DNA of 64,000 bases from positions 45,266-109,265 of the forward strand of contig CASFTB010000003.1 of the NCBI GenBank assembly GCA_949297575.1, read 5' to 3'. The number at the start of each line of letters is the position of its first letter. Within the stretch, counting starts at the first letter, position 1. Both the position numbers and the translations under genes were made by a program. Positions 18,262 through 26,849 of the stretch are shown in pieces. The notes beneath the pieces are model-generated. The model saw only the letters and a program-made list of their open reading frames with translations, ran no database searches and had not been told where the DNA came from. Origin of the DNA: an uncultured Bacillota bacterium. GTDB lineage: Bacteria > Bacillota > Clostridia > Christensenellales > Borkfalkiaceae.

Positions 18262-18759
18262 ATGCAGATCAAAAAGGGAAAGGGAGTTTTTATCCACAAA
18301 GCGGCGTACGTCGCGGGAGACGTCACCCTCGGAGAGGGCGCCAACGTCTGGTGCGGCGCCTGCATCCGCGGGGACATCGCGCCCGTCGTCATCGGCGCGA
18401 ACAGCAACGTGCAGGACAACGCGACCATCCACGTCGGCTTCGGTGCTCCCGCCGTTCTCGGCGATAACGTCACCGTCGGGCACAACGCCGTCGTGCACGG
18501 GGCGCGGATCGGCAACAACGTCCTGATCGGGATGGGGGCGATCGTCCTCGACGGCGCAAAGATCGGCGACGGCTGTATCATCGGCGCGGGGACGCTCATC
18601 CCGGGGAAAAAGGAGATCCCTGCGGGCAGCCTCGTATTCGGGAACCCGTACCGCATCGTGCGGACGCTGACCGACGAAGAGCGCGCCGGCATCGCCGCGA
18701 ACGCGGAGGGATACGTCCGCCTCGCCGGGGAGTACCGCGGCGCGGGGGAAGGGGAGTGA
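18262..18759 (+). CDS. Gamma-carbonic-anhydrase-family hexapeptide-repeat protein
   Basis: This 165-residue left-handed beta-helix protein has repeated hexapeptides beginning V/I-x-x-x-x. Three histidines in the order IHVG, VGHN, VVHG match the zinc ligands of gamma-carbonic anhydrases, which assemble as trimers. Many members of this family bind metal but have no demonstrated carbonic anhydrase activity. It starts 20 bases after scfB and is probably co-transcribed with it. This position between scfB and secD is not usual for the cluster, so it looks like an insertion. A role in SCIFF maturation is possible but unsupported. Confidence 0.88.
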   Translation: MQIKKGKGVFIHKAAYVAGDVTLGEGANVWCGACIRGDIAPVVIGANSNVQDNATIHVGFGAPAVLGDNVTVGHNAVVHGARIGNNVLIGMGAIVLDGAKIGDGCIIGAGTLIPGKKEIPAGSLVFGNPYRIVRTLTDEERAGIAANAEGYVRLAGEYRGAGEGE

Positions 18760-18845
18760 CGCGCCCACGCGGGCAGGGCACCGCCGCCGCGCGCCGCTGT
18801 TTTTTGATAATCGGGTAAAAATCCGCAAAAACGAATCATTTACAC

Positions 18846-18874
18846 TTGACTAAATTTTCATCTTTTATTATAAT
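18846..18874 (+). promoter_or_regulatory. Promoter of secD-secF
   Basis: -35 TTGACT (18846-18851) and -10 TATAAT (18869-18874) are 17 bases apart. The leader to the secD ATG is about 90 bases. Confidence 0.8.
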
Positions 18875-18973
18875 CATAGGGTATATTTCTTTTCAAACAG
18901 GAATTCCGCGCGGAAGTCTTTTTCCTGCGCGCAATGTGTTTTGAAAACATTCCAAATGTTGCAGGAGGAGGCA

Positions 18974-20488
18974 ATGGGCAAGAAGAGATCTGTGGCACTG
19001 ATCGTCCTGATGTCGGTCGTGCTCGCGGGGCTGCTGTTCATCAGCGTCACGCCGGCGTTCTTCGTGAACGATACGCAGAGATTCACTTCGCTTCTCAGCA
19101 TCGTCGATCTCGGCTCCGATCTGGGTACCAGCTATACGGCCGTGTATTACCCCGAGGGAGTGATCACAAAAGAGGAATACGACGCGCTTGAGGCGGCTTA
19201 TCAGGAAGGGCAGAGTACGGAAACCACGAAGGACGATATTTCCGACCCTTCCGAACAGTATGCAAGGCATGCGGGCGTCTACATCACGAGGGATTATCTC
19301 AACGATGAAGACGATACCGTCACCGACAGCTTTCAGCAGGAATTTGACGCCGCCGTTCGCGCGTTGGAAGCGCGCTTCGGAGCGAAGGATCTCCCCGATT
19401 ATTCGGTGCAGGTGCAGGACGATTACAGCATCCGCGTCACCCTTCCCGATATCAGCGGGCAGGAGAACATGACCGAACTGTTCGAGCGCATGGCGTATTC
19501 GGGGAGCCTGTTCTTCAGCGACACGGATTCGTCTACGGCTTCCAAAAACGTCGTTCTGCGCGGCGATGCGGATCACATCAGCGGTGCGGGCGTCGTATAT
19601 ATGGGTGAAGATACGGGTTACGGCATCGCCATCGACTTTACCGCCGACGGCCAGGAAGCCTTTGCCGATGCGACCACAGAGCTTACGAGCAGCGAAGATT
19701 CGAGCAGCGGCAGCACTTCCTCGACGAACATCACGCTGTATGTCTATATGGGGCAGGACGTGCTCCTGCAGATGACGGTCAGCGGCCCCACGGACCAGCC
19801 GACCATCTATATCAGCGGCGGTTTCGATACTTTCTCCGAGGCGGAGACCATCGTCGGCGTCATCAATTCCGCGATCGATGAAGACACCGCCTTCGACCTC
19901 CGTCTGGACGGGTCTACGGTGTACACCGTCTCCCCGAGCATGGGAGACAACGCCGCGCTCATCGCGGCGGTCGCCTTCGGCGTGCTCAGCCTCGCGATGA
20001 TCGTCTTTGCCCTCGTCCGCTATAAAGGGATGGGGCTCGCGCACATGTTTGCCTACCTCGGCTTCGCGGTCGCGATGATCCTGTGCATCTCCCTCATCGA
20101 GGGGATCGTCATCAACATCGCGGGCGTGCTCGCCATCGTCTTCTCGGCGGCGTTGCTCTGCGGATTCAATGCCTACGCGTTCTCCAACATCCGCGCGGAA
20201 TTTGCCACGGGTAAGACGCTCTCCGCGTCCATCAAGGCCGGCTACAAAAAGAGCCTCGCGCTCACCATCGACGTGCACATCGTGCTCTTCGTCATCGCCG
20301 CGCTGCTGTACTTTATCGCGACGGGCACCCTGTATTATATGTCGGTCGTGCTCATGCTCGGCATCGTCTTCTCGGCGGCGTGCACGCTGGGCGTCACGCG
20401 CTTCTGCCTGTACGTCCTGCTCGCGCAGCCTAAAAACAAAATAGCTTTCTGCAATCTGAAACGTGAGGAGGTGGAAGAGGATGAATAA
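18974..20488 (+). CDS. secD: Protein translocase subunit SecD (divergent)
   Basis: SecD couples the proton motive force to late steps of Sec export. The 504-residue protein has an N-terminal span, a long extracytoplasmic domain and a five-span C-terminal block. The best family match is LTIDVHIVLFVIAALLYFIATG in the membrane block, with the SecF partner immediately downstream. The usual GLDLxGG motif after the first span is not visible: the equivalent stretch is VDLGSDLGTSY. The P1 head carries acidic and Ser/Thr-rich inserts. Start: ATG at 18974 behind AGGAGGAGG, preferred to an upstream TTG. Its end overlaps the secF start by eight bases. Confidence 0.85.
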   Translation: MGKKRSVALIVLMSVVLAGLLFISVTPAFFVNDTQRFTSLLSIVDLGSDLGTSYTAVYYPEGVITKEEYDALEAAYQEGQSTETTKDDISDPSEQYARHAGVYITRDYLNDEDDTVTDSFQQEFDAAVRALEARFGAKDLPDYSVQVQDDYSIRVTLPDISGQENMTELFERMAYSGSLFFSDTDSSTASKNVVLRGDADHISGAGVVYMGEDTGYGIAIDFTADGQEAFADATTELTSSEDSSSGSTSSTNITLYVYMGQDVLLQMTVSGPTDQPTIYISGGFDTFSEAETIVGVINSAIDEDTAFDLRLDGSTVYTVSPSMGDNAALIAAVAFGVLSLAMIVFALVRYKGMGLAHMFAYLGFAVAMILCISLIEGIVINIAGVLAIVFSAALLCGFNAYAFSNIRAEFATGKTLSASIKAGYKKSLALTIDVHIVLFVIAALLYFIATGTLYYMSVVLMLGIVFSAACTLGVTRFCLYVLLAQPKNKIAFCNLKREEVEEDE

Positions 20489-21512
20489 GCAGATCTCCAA
20501 AAAGAACCTCTTCGTGTGCCTCGTCATCAGTCTCGCGCTGATCGTGGCGGGCGCGTTCGTCTGCGGTTTCCTCGGCTTCAACGCCGATTCCACGATGAGC
20601 GGACACAGCGTCGTGCAGGTCTCCGACGTGAGCTTCGGGACGCGCGACGACGCGACCGTCCGTGCCGTCACCGACTTCTACACCGAACAACTCGAGGGAA
20701 AGGGCTTCGCCGTTTCCGACGTCAAATACGTCGACGAACTCTCCACCGGCATCGGCAGCTATGAGTTCTACGTCACGGGCGAAGAGCCTTCCGACGCGGT
20801 GCTCGAAGAGCTCCGCAACGCCATAGACGGCGCGAACATCTCCGGCGTGGACAGCAGCACGATCACCGTCTCCTACCACGTAACGGAGAACAAGCCTTAT
20901 ACGGAGTATATCTGGCGCGCGTCGATCGCGGCCGCGGTCGCAGTCGTCATCCTGTTCGCGTACGTCGCGATCCGCTTCCGCTTCGGCATGGGGATCGCCG
21001 CGTTCATTGCGGGCATCCATGACGTCCTGCTCACGCTCGCCGTCGTGGCGCTCGTGCGCATCCCTTCGGGGACCTATCTCATCGGCGCTGCCGTCATAGC
21101 GCTTCTGCTCTCTGCGGCGCTGAACATGTTCCTGTTCGGCAGGATGCGCGCCGACTTGCGCACGGATGAAATGAAGGAGATGCCCGCCCGCGAGGCAGTG
21201 GCGCTCTCCGCGCAGGGCAGCCGCAAGGGCATCTTGACCTTTGCCGTCTGTGCGGCGGCAGTCTTCGCCGTTCTGGCGGTCGCAGGCATCTTTGTCGGCC
21301 TCGATCTGACCTTCCTCATGGTCGGCGCTCTGATCTCCGTCGCGGTCTCCGTGTATTCCGCGCTCCTGTTCACTCCCGCCGTCTATGCGGGCATCAAGTC
21401 GACGGGCGACGCCATGGCCGCCAAGAGAAAGGCCCGGAGCGGCTATCAGGGCAAGGCCGGCGGAAAGGACGCGCAGTCCGCTCCGCAGGAAGCGGCCGCC
21501 GATGCCGAATAA
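20481..21512 (+). CDS. secF: Protein translocase subunit SecF
   Basis: SecF pairs with SecD in the inner translocase complex. The 343-residue protein has an N-terminal span, an extracytoplasmic domain (about residues 35-145) and a C-terminal membrane block containing the family segment GIHDVLLTLAVVALVRIP, followed by LIGAAVIALLLSAALN. A 40-residue Ala/Lys/Gln-rich cytoplasmic tail ends the protein. The ATG overlaps the end of secD and has a purine-rich site upstream (GAGGAGG). A terminator follows. Confidence 0.9.
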   Translation: MNKQISKKNLFVCLVISLALIVAGAFVCGFLGFNADSTMSGHSVVQVSDVSFGTRDDATVRAVTDFYTEQLEGKGFAVSDVKYVDELSTGIGSYEFYVTGEEPSDAVLEELRNAIDGANISGVDSSTITVSYHVTENKPYTEYIWRASIAAAVAVVILFAYVAIRFRFGMGIAAFIAGIHDVLLTLAVVALVRIPSGTYLIGAAVIALLLSAALNMFLFGRMRADLRTDEMKEMPAREAVALSAQGSRKGILTFAVCAAAVFAVLAVAGIFVGLDLTFLMVGALISVAVSVYSALLFTPAVYAGIKSTGDAMAAKRKARSGYQGKAGGKDAQSAPQEAAADAE

Positions 21513-21527
21513 TTCAAAAGCGACAGC

Positions 21528-21556
21528 AGGGGCGGGGGGCAATCCCGCCCCTTTTT
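21528..21556 (+). terminator. Terminator of secDF
   Basis: AGGGGCGGG (21528-21536) pairs with CCCGCCCCT (21544-21552), followed by TTTTT. recJ starts 30 bases later, so recJ needs read-through or an unseen promoter. Confidence 0.85.
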
Positions 21557-21585
21557 CTATGAACGGACGGGAGAGGAGGTGACGC

Positions 21586-23898
21586 ATGAAAAAGATCGTA
21601 CCGGAATTTACTCTTACGGAGGAGCGCCGCGCGGCGGTTCGCTCCCTCGCGCGCGCCTGCGGCCTGCATGAACTCACGGCGGGCATCCTCCTTTCGCGCG
21701 GCGTCGATACGCCCGAAAAGGTCGCCCGTTTTCTCTCTCCCTCCCGCAAAAACTTTATCGATCCCTTTGCCATGCGCGGCATGCGAGAGCTCGTCAACGC
21801 GATCTACGACGTGCGCGACGGCGGCGGGCTCATCCTGATCTACGGCGATTACGACGCGGACGGCATCGGGGCGGCCTCCATCCTCACCCGCGCCCTGCGC
21901 GCCGTGGGGGCGCGCTGCACCGCCTATGTGCCCGAGCGCGCCGACGGGTACGGCATGTCCGTCTCCGCGCTGGAGAGGCTGATAGACGTCCATTCGCCCG
22001 CCCTGATCGTGACGGTAGACTGCGGCGTCTCAAACCGCGAGGAGGTGGAGTACATCAAGTCGCGCGGGGTGCGTGTCATCGTCACCGACCACCACGAGCT
22101 GCCGGACGTCCTGCCCGACTGCACGGTCATCAATCCGAAGCTCGCCGACGACTATCCGTATGACAACCTCTGCGGCGCGGGCGTGGCGTTCAAAGTCGCC
22201 TGCGCCCTGCTCGGAGAACGCGCGTACCCCTTGCTCGACATCGCCGCCGTCTCCACGGTGGCAGACAGCGTCCCCCTCGTGGGGGAGAACCGCGACATCG
22301 TGTACGAAGGCCTGCGCATCATCAACAGCGCCCCGCGCGAGGCGATCGGCCTGCTCATCTCCTCGAAAAAGGGAGAGGTCGACGCGCAGTCCCTCGCCTT
22401 CACCGTCGCCCCCCGCATCAACGCCGCGGGCAGGATGGGGGATGCGGGCAGCGCGCTCCGCCTCTTCGCGTCCGACGACCCCGCCGAGATCTACGACCTC
22501 GCCTGCAAGCTGGGCACGTACAATGTCGAGCGCCAGCAGGTGTGCGACGAGCTGTACCGCAGCGCGAAGGAGATGCTGGCAAAAGACGGCGCTTACGGCA
22601 ACGTCATCATGCTCTGCGGCGAGGAGTGGAGCACGGGCCTCGTCGGCATCGTCGCCGCAAAGCTGACCGAAGAGTTCAACAGGCCGGCGCTCCTCTTTGT
22701 CCGCAAGGGCGACATGCTCAAGGGCTCCGCACGCACCATCGAAAACATCAACATTTACGAGGCCCTGCGCGCCTGTTCGGAATACATCGAAGAATTCGGC
22801 GGCCATGCGCAGGCGGCCGGCGTCAACGTCCGCGCGGAAAACTTTGAAAAGCTGCGCGGCGCCCTGGATGCCTATCTGGCCGAGCATTACAGCAAGGAGG
22901 ACTTTATTCCCTCCCTCTCCGTCTGCGGCACGGATGTACAGCTCGACCTTTCCCTCGCCGAAGAGCTGCAAAAGCTGGAGCCCTGCGGCGTCGGCAACCG
23001 CGTGCCGCTGTTTGCCGCAAGGCTCGGCCGCACGGAAGCGCGCCGCCTCAAAGACGGCTCTCCGCACATCTCGCTGCGCGCGGCGGGCACGGATCTTGTC
23101 TGGTTCGGCGGCGAGCAGGCGCTCCCGCTGCTGTCCTCCGACCTTGAAAAGACGGTCGTCTTCGAGAGCGACGTCTCCCGTTTCCGCGGCAAGGCGTCCG
23201 TCCGCGGCATCGTGCGTGACATGGTCTGTTCCTATGGTGAGGGCCCGCTGACCGGTCTGTACCTCTTCCGCAACAACCTTTTGCGCCTCGCGGAGAAGGA
23301 GCCCTCCGTCGTCGTCGGATTTGAAGGGGAGGAAGAGATCCGCAGCCGTATCCTGTCCGCCCGCGCACAGTGCAATTACGGGCTTCTGATGGTCTGCAGC
23401 GAGGGGATCCCGGCAGCCTTTGCCGACTGTGTCCGCGGGCTGGACATAGACCTCTTCCGCCCGGGCTCGCACAACATCGGCAACGCGGTGCTCGTATCGC
23501 CGGCTGCCGACGCGGAGATCGGCATGTATCGTGACGTCGTCTTCCTCGATCGCCCCGCCGATTTCAATATTGCCGGCCTCAACGGCAAAAAAATCGTTGT
23601 CAACCGCGAACTTTGCGGCTATAATAGTATTGCAGCGCTCGAAACGTCGCGTGAGGTCATGGGCGAACTCTACCGTGCCCTTCGAGGCGGCTTTGCAGGG
23701 GAGGACAGCGCCGCCGCGGCGATGGGGTCTGATCTGCCCTTTGACGGCAGGCAGATCCTCTTTGCGGCGGAGGTGTTCCTCGAGCTCGGGCTGCTGCGCC
23801 CCGTGCGTGGCGGGTTTGTCGCCGTGGCGGGCAAGAGGACGGACCTTCGCCTTTCGAAGATCTACAGGGCCGTCTGCGCGTTAAAGGAAGGGAAATGA
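21586..23898 (+). CDS. recJ: Single-stranded-DNA-specific exonuclease RecJ
   Basis: RecJ degrades single-stranded DNA 5' to 3' in recombination and mismatch repair. The 770-residue protein has DHH-family motifs: YGDYDADGIGAAS, VTVDCGVSN, VTDHHELPD and later GRMGDAGSALRL. The DHHA1 domain holds EEWSTGLVGIVAAKL and the GGHAQAAGV motif. An extended C-terminal region of about 200 residues is typical of Firmicutes RecJ. GAGGAGGTG precedes the ATG. Its stop overlaps the next start (ATGA), so recJ and rel are translationally coupled. The apt gene usually found between them in Clostridia is absent. Confidence 0.95.
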   Translation: MKKIVPEFTLTEERRAAVRSLARACGLHELTAGILLSRGVDTPEKVARFLSPSRKNFIDPFAMRGMRELVNAIYDVRDGGGLILIYGDYDADGIGAASILTRALRAVGARCTAYVPERADGYGMSVSALERLIDVHSPALIVTVDCGVSNREEVEYIKSRGVRVIVTDHHELPDVLPDCTVINPKLADDYPYDNLCGAGVAFKVACALLGERAYPLLDIAAVSTVADSVPLVGENRDIVYEGLRIINSAPREAIGLLISSKKGEVDAQSLAFTVAPRINAAGRMGDAGSALRLFASDDPAEIYDLACKLGTYNVERQQVCDELYRSAKEMLAKDGAYGNVIMLCGEEWSTGLVGIVAAKLTEEFNRPALLFVRKGDMLKGSARTIENINIYEALRACSEYIEEFGGHAQAAGVNVRAENFEKLRGALDAYLAEHYSKEDFIPSLSVCGTDVQLDLSLAEELQKLEPCGVGNRVPLFAARLGRTEARRLKDGSPHISLRAAGTDLVWFGGEQALPLLSSDLEKTVVFESDVSRFRGKASVRGIVRDMVCSYGEGPLTGLYLFRNNLLRLAEKEPSVVVGFEGEEEIRSRILSARAQCNYGLLMVCSEGIPAAFADCVRGLDIDLFRPGSHNIGNAVLVSPAADAEIGMYRDVVFLDRPADFNIAGLNGKKIVVNRELCGYNSIAALETSREVMGELYRALRGGFAGEDSAAAAMGSDLPFDGRQILFAAEVFLELGLLRPVRGGFVAVAGKRTDLRLSKIYRAVCALKEGK

Positions 23899-26030
23899 GT
23901 ACGACCGCTTTGCAGATGATCTATGACAACTACACGGGGGCGGACCGCGAGATGCTCATCCGCGCCTATCACTATGCCGAACAGGCACACACCGGGCAGA
24001 AGCGCGCCTCCGGAGAGGCGTACTTCATACACCCGTGCGCCGTCGCGCGCATCCTCATGGAACTGGGGCTGGACAGCGCGACCGTCGCGGCTGCCTTTTT
24101 GCACGATGTCATAGAGGATACGCCCGTCACGGAGGACGACATCCGCGCCAACTTCGGCGATGAGATCCTCGGGCTGGTCTCGGGCGTCACCAAGCTGGAT
24201 AAGATCGTCTTCAAATCCCGCGAAGAGGAGGAGGCGGAAAACTTCCGCAAGATCTTTGTGGCGATGGCGAAGGACATCCGCGTCATCATCATCAAGCTCG
24301 CCGACCGCCTGCACAACATGCGTTCCCTCAACTTCCTCTCCAAGGAACGCCAGATCAAGATGGCGCAGGAGACGCTGGATATCTACACCCCGCTCGCGGG
24401 CAGGCTGGGTATTTCGCAGATCAAGTGCGAGCTCGAAGACCTCTGCCTCAAGTACCTCGAGCCAGAGGCATATGAATACCTCGTCGAAAACATCCATCAG
24501 AAGCTATACGAACGCCATAATTTTGTCGATTTTGTCGTCAAAGAAATCAAGAATATCCTCGACGAAAGTAAGATAGAGGGCGAAGTCTTCGGTAGGCCCA
24601 AGCATTTTTATTCCATCTACAAGAAGATGAAGGCGCAGAACAAGACGCTCGACCAGATCTATGACCTGACGGCGGTGCGCGTCATCGTCAACACGGTGGA
24701 CGAGTGCTACGAGGTGTTCGGCAAGATCCACAAGCGCTGGAAGCCCATCCCCGGGCGCATCAAAGATTACATCGCCACCCCCAAGGCGAACATGTATCAG
24801 TCCCTGCACACGACGGTCGTGACCAACTTCGGTCAGCCCTTCGAGATCCAGATCCGCACCTTTGAGATGCACCGCACCGCAGAATTCGGTATCGCGGCGC
24901 ACTGGAAATACAAGGAAAAGAAGGCGGAAGATACCGCCTTTACCGAGCGCCTCTCCTGGATCCGCGAGGTGCTTGACTGGGAAGGGGGGCTGAAGGACTC
25001 CAAGGACTTCATGCAGTCCTTAAAGACGGAGCTGTACTCCAACGAGCTGCTCGTCTTCACCCCGAAGGGCAAGGTCATCTCTTTGCCCAAGGACGCGACG
25101 CCCATCGACTTTGCCTATGCCATCCACAGCGAGATCGGAAACCGCTGCGTGGGGGCGCGCGTCAACTCCAAGATCGTTCCCTTAAATTCCACGCTGCAGA
25201 CGGGCGACGTCGTCGAGATCCTCACCTCCTCCAACTCCAAGGGCCCGTCATGGGACTGGCTCAAGATCGTCAAGTCCTCCTCCGCCCGCGCCAAGATCAA
25301 GCAGTTCTTCAAGCGGGAGATGAAGGAGGAGAACATCAAGATCGGCAAGAGCATGCTGGAGGCGGAGGCAAAGCACCGCGGCTACAACCTTTCCGACATC
25401 CTCACGGAGGAAAGCTTCGCGAAGGTCTCCGAAAAGTTTTCCTTCTTTTCGCAGGACGAAATGTTCGCGTCCGTCGGTTACGGCGCCATCACCGTCAACC
25501 AGGTGCTCTTCAAACTCATCGATTTTTACAGGAAGGAGATCCCCAAACAGCCTGTCTACCGCGGCGGTGCCGATTCCGATTCGAGCGGCGTCATCGTCAA
25601 GGGGATGGGCGGGCTCCTCACCCGCTTTGCGGGCTGCTGCAACCCCGTCCCGGGCGACGAGATCGTCGGCTTCGTCTCGCGGGGCAGGGGGGTCGTCATC
25701 CATCGTGCAGACTGCCCCAACGTCAAGAGTCTTGAGGCGGAAGAGGGCCGCATCCTTCCCGCCGAATGGGCGGGCGGCGGAGGCGGCAGGTTCATCGCCG
25801 GCATCGTCATCAAGGCAAAGGACCAGGGCGTCGCGCTCTCCGTGCTCACCGCCGTGGTCTCCGATCTCCGCCTCATGATCACGGGCGTCAACTCCCGCTT
25901 CGACAAAAACAAGGACGCCGTCATCGAGGCAAATGTCCGCCTGAACGGCAAAGAGGATATCGACCTGCTCATTAAAAAGATCCGCTCGGACGAGCGCATC
26001 ACAGAGGTCTACCGCACGGCGACGAAATGA
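23895..26030 (+). CDS. relA: Bifunctional (p)ppGpp synthase/hydrolase
   Basis: This 711-residue Rel enzyme makes and degrades the stringent-response alarmone. HD hydrolase domain: HP at 46-47 and HDVIED at 70-75. Synthetase domain, about 230-350, with GRPKHFYSIYKKM and YQSLHTTV. TGS domain: VFTPKGKVISLPKDATPIDF. A conserved ACCNPxPGDxI-like site appears as AGCCNPVPGDEI. The C-terminal ACT domain follows an unusual Gly-rich stretch (GGGGG). Hydrolase residues look intact, so it is bifunctional. It overlaps recJ by four bases. Confidence 0.96.
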   Translation: MSTTALQMIYDNYTGADREMLIRAYHYAEQAHTGQKRASGEAYFIHPCAVARILMELGLDSATVAAAFLHDVIEDTPVTEDDIRANFGDEILGLVSGVTKLDKIVFKSREEEEAENFRKIFVAMAKDIRVIIIKLADRLHNMRSLNFLSKERQIKMAQETLDIYTPLAGRLGISQIKCELEDLCLKYLEPEAYEYLVENIHQKLYERHNFVDFVVKEIKNILDESKIEGEVFGRPKHFYSIYKKMKAQNKTLDQIYDLTAVRVIVNTVDECYEVFGKIHKRWKPIPGRIKDYIATPKANMYQSLHTTVVTNFGQPFEIQIRTFEMHRTAEFGIAAHWKYKEKKAEDTAFTERLSWIREVLDWEGGLKDSKDFMQSLKTELYSNELLVFTPKGKVISLPKDATPIDFAYAIHSEIGNRCVGARVNSKIVPLNSTLQTGDVVEILTSSNSKGPSWDWLKIVKSSSARAKIKQFFKREMKEENIKIGKSMLEAEAKHRGYNLSDILTEESFAKVSEKFSFFSQDEMFASVGYGAITVNQVLFKLIDFYRKEIPKQPVYRGGADSDSSGVIVKGMGGLLTRFAGCCNPVPGDEIVGFVSRGRGVVIHRADCPNVKSLEAEEGRILPAEWAGGGGGRFIAGIVIKAKDQGVALSVLTAVVSDLRLMITGVNSRFDKNKDAVIEANVRLNGKEDIDLLIKKIRSDERITEVYRTATK

Positions 26031-26196
26031 GAGGGCCCGCGGATTTCCCGGCGAGCCGGCGCCCGCAGTTTTCCGCGGCTTTCCGGAAAAAGGGGTTCCG
26101 TCCGCCTCGTCCATGATCCCGTGTTCCGGATTTTAAACTTTGAATTCCGGATTGATTTGCAGACATCGGGAGAGCCATATCTGTCAGGAGAAAGAC

Positions 26197-26799
26197 ATGA
26201 TCATCTATACCATACCCGCAGGCATTCTGCGCGCCAATGCGTATCTGCTCACGGAGGACGGAAAGAACGCTGTCCTCATCGACTGCGGCGGCACGGAGCC
26301 CCTCGCGTTTGCCCAAAAAAGGGGGCTCAGCCTCTCCTTTGTCCTGCTCACGCACGGGCATTTCGACCACATCGGCGGCTGCGCCGCCGCGCAAGCGGCC
26401 GGGGCAAAGATCGGCGTCCTCGGGGCCGAGCTCCCGCTCCTCTCCTCCCGTTCCAATCTCGGGGAGGGGATGGGTGTTCCCGTTCCGCCTTTCAGGGCAG
26501 ACTTCACCTTTTCCGACGGCGAAACGCTCTCCCTGTGCGGTATGTCTTTTAACGTCATCGCCACGCCGGGCCATACGCCGGGCGGGGCGTGCTTTTTGTG
26601 CGGCGACAGCCTCTTTACGGGCGATACTCTTTTTTGGGAGAGCGTCGGCCGTACCGATTTTCCCGGCGGAAGCGGGGCTGCCCTGCGCGCGAGCGTAAGA
26701 AAGCTGCTCTCGCTCGAAGGGGACAAAACGGTCTATCCCGGGCACGACGACCCCACGACGCTCTCCCATGAGCGGAAATATAATCCTTTTGCGCAGTAG
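26197..26799 (+). CDS. MBL-fold metallo-hydrolase (glyoxalase II-like)
   Basis: This 200-residue zinc hydrolase has the motif THGHFDHIGG (HxHxDH), then TPGHTPGGACF, LFTGDTLF with the bridging Asp, and a final PGHDDPTT His. This set matches the compact glyoxalase-II-like proteins that sit between rel and hemZ in Clostridia. The start is the ATG at 26197 behind AGGAG; an upstream in-frame TTG is rejected. A dtd gene, which often lies before it, is not present. The substrate is unknown; a thioester is plausible. Confidence 0.9.
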   Translation: MIIYTIPAGILRANAYLLTEDGKNAVLIDCGGTEPLAFAQKRGLSLSFVLLTHGHFDHIGGCAAAQAAGAKIGVLGAELPLLSSRSNLGEGMGVPVPPFRADFTFSDGETLSLCGMSFNVIATPGHTPGGACFLCGDSLFTGDTLFWESVGRTDFPGGSGAALRASVRKLLSLEGDKTVYPGHDDPTTLSHERKYNPFAQ

Positions 26800-26814
26800 T
26801 ATGCGTGGCATAAT
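26800..26814 (+). promoter_or_regulatory. Palindromic element before hemZ
   Basis: TATG-CGTGG-CATA (26800-26812), extended to CATAAT, starts at the base after the stop of the MBL gene and lies about 36 bases before the hemZ start. It matches elements before queA and sigK. It could be a -10 region (CATAAT or TAATAT) or an operator. Confidence 0.4.
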
Positions 26815-26849
26815 ATACGGAATATTAAGCATTTTTGCAGGGAATGGCA

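Noticed and set aside
16860..18839. A 659-codon open frame on the minus strand opposite scfB and the hexapeptide gene
   Set aside because: It spans two well-supported genes and has no domain content.
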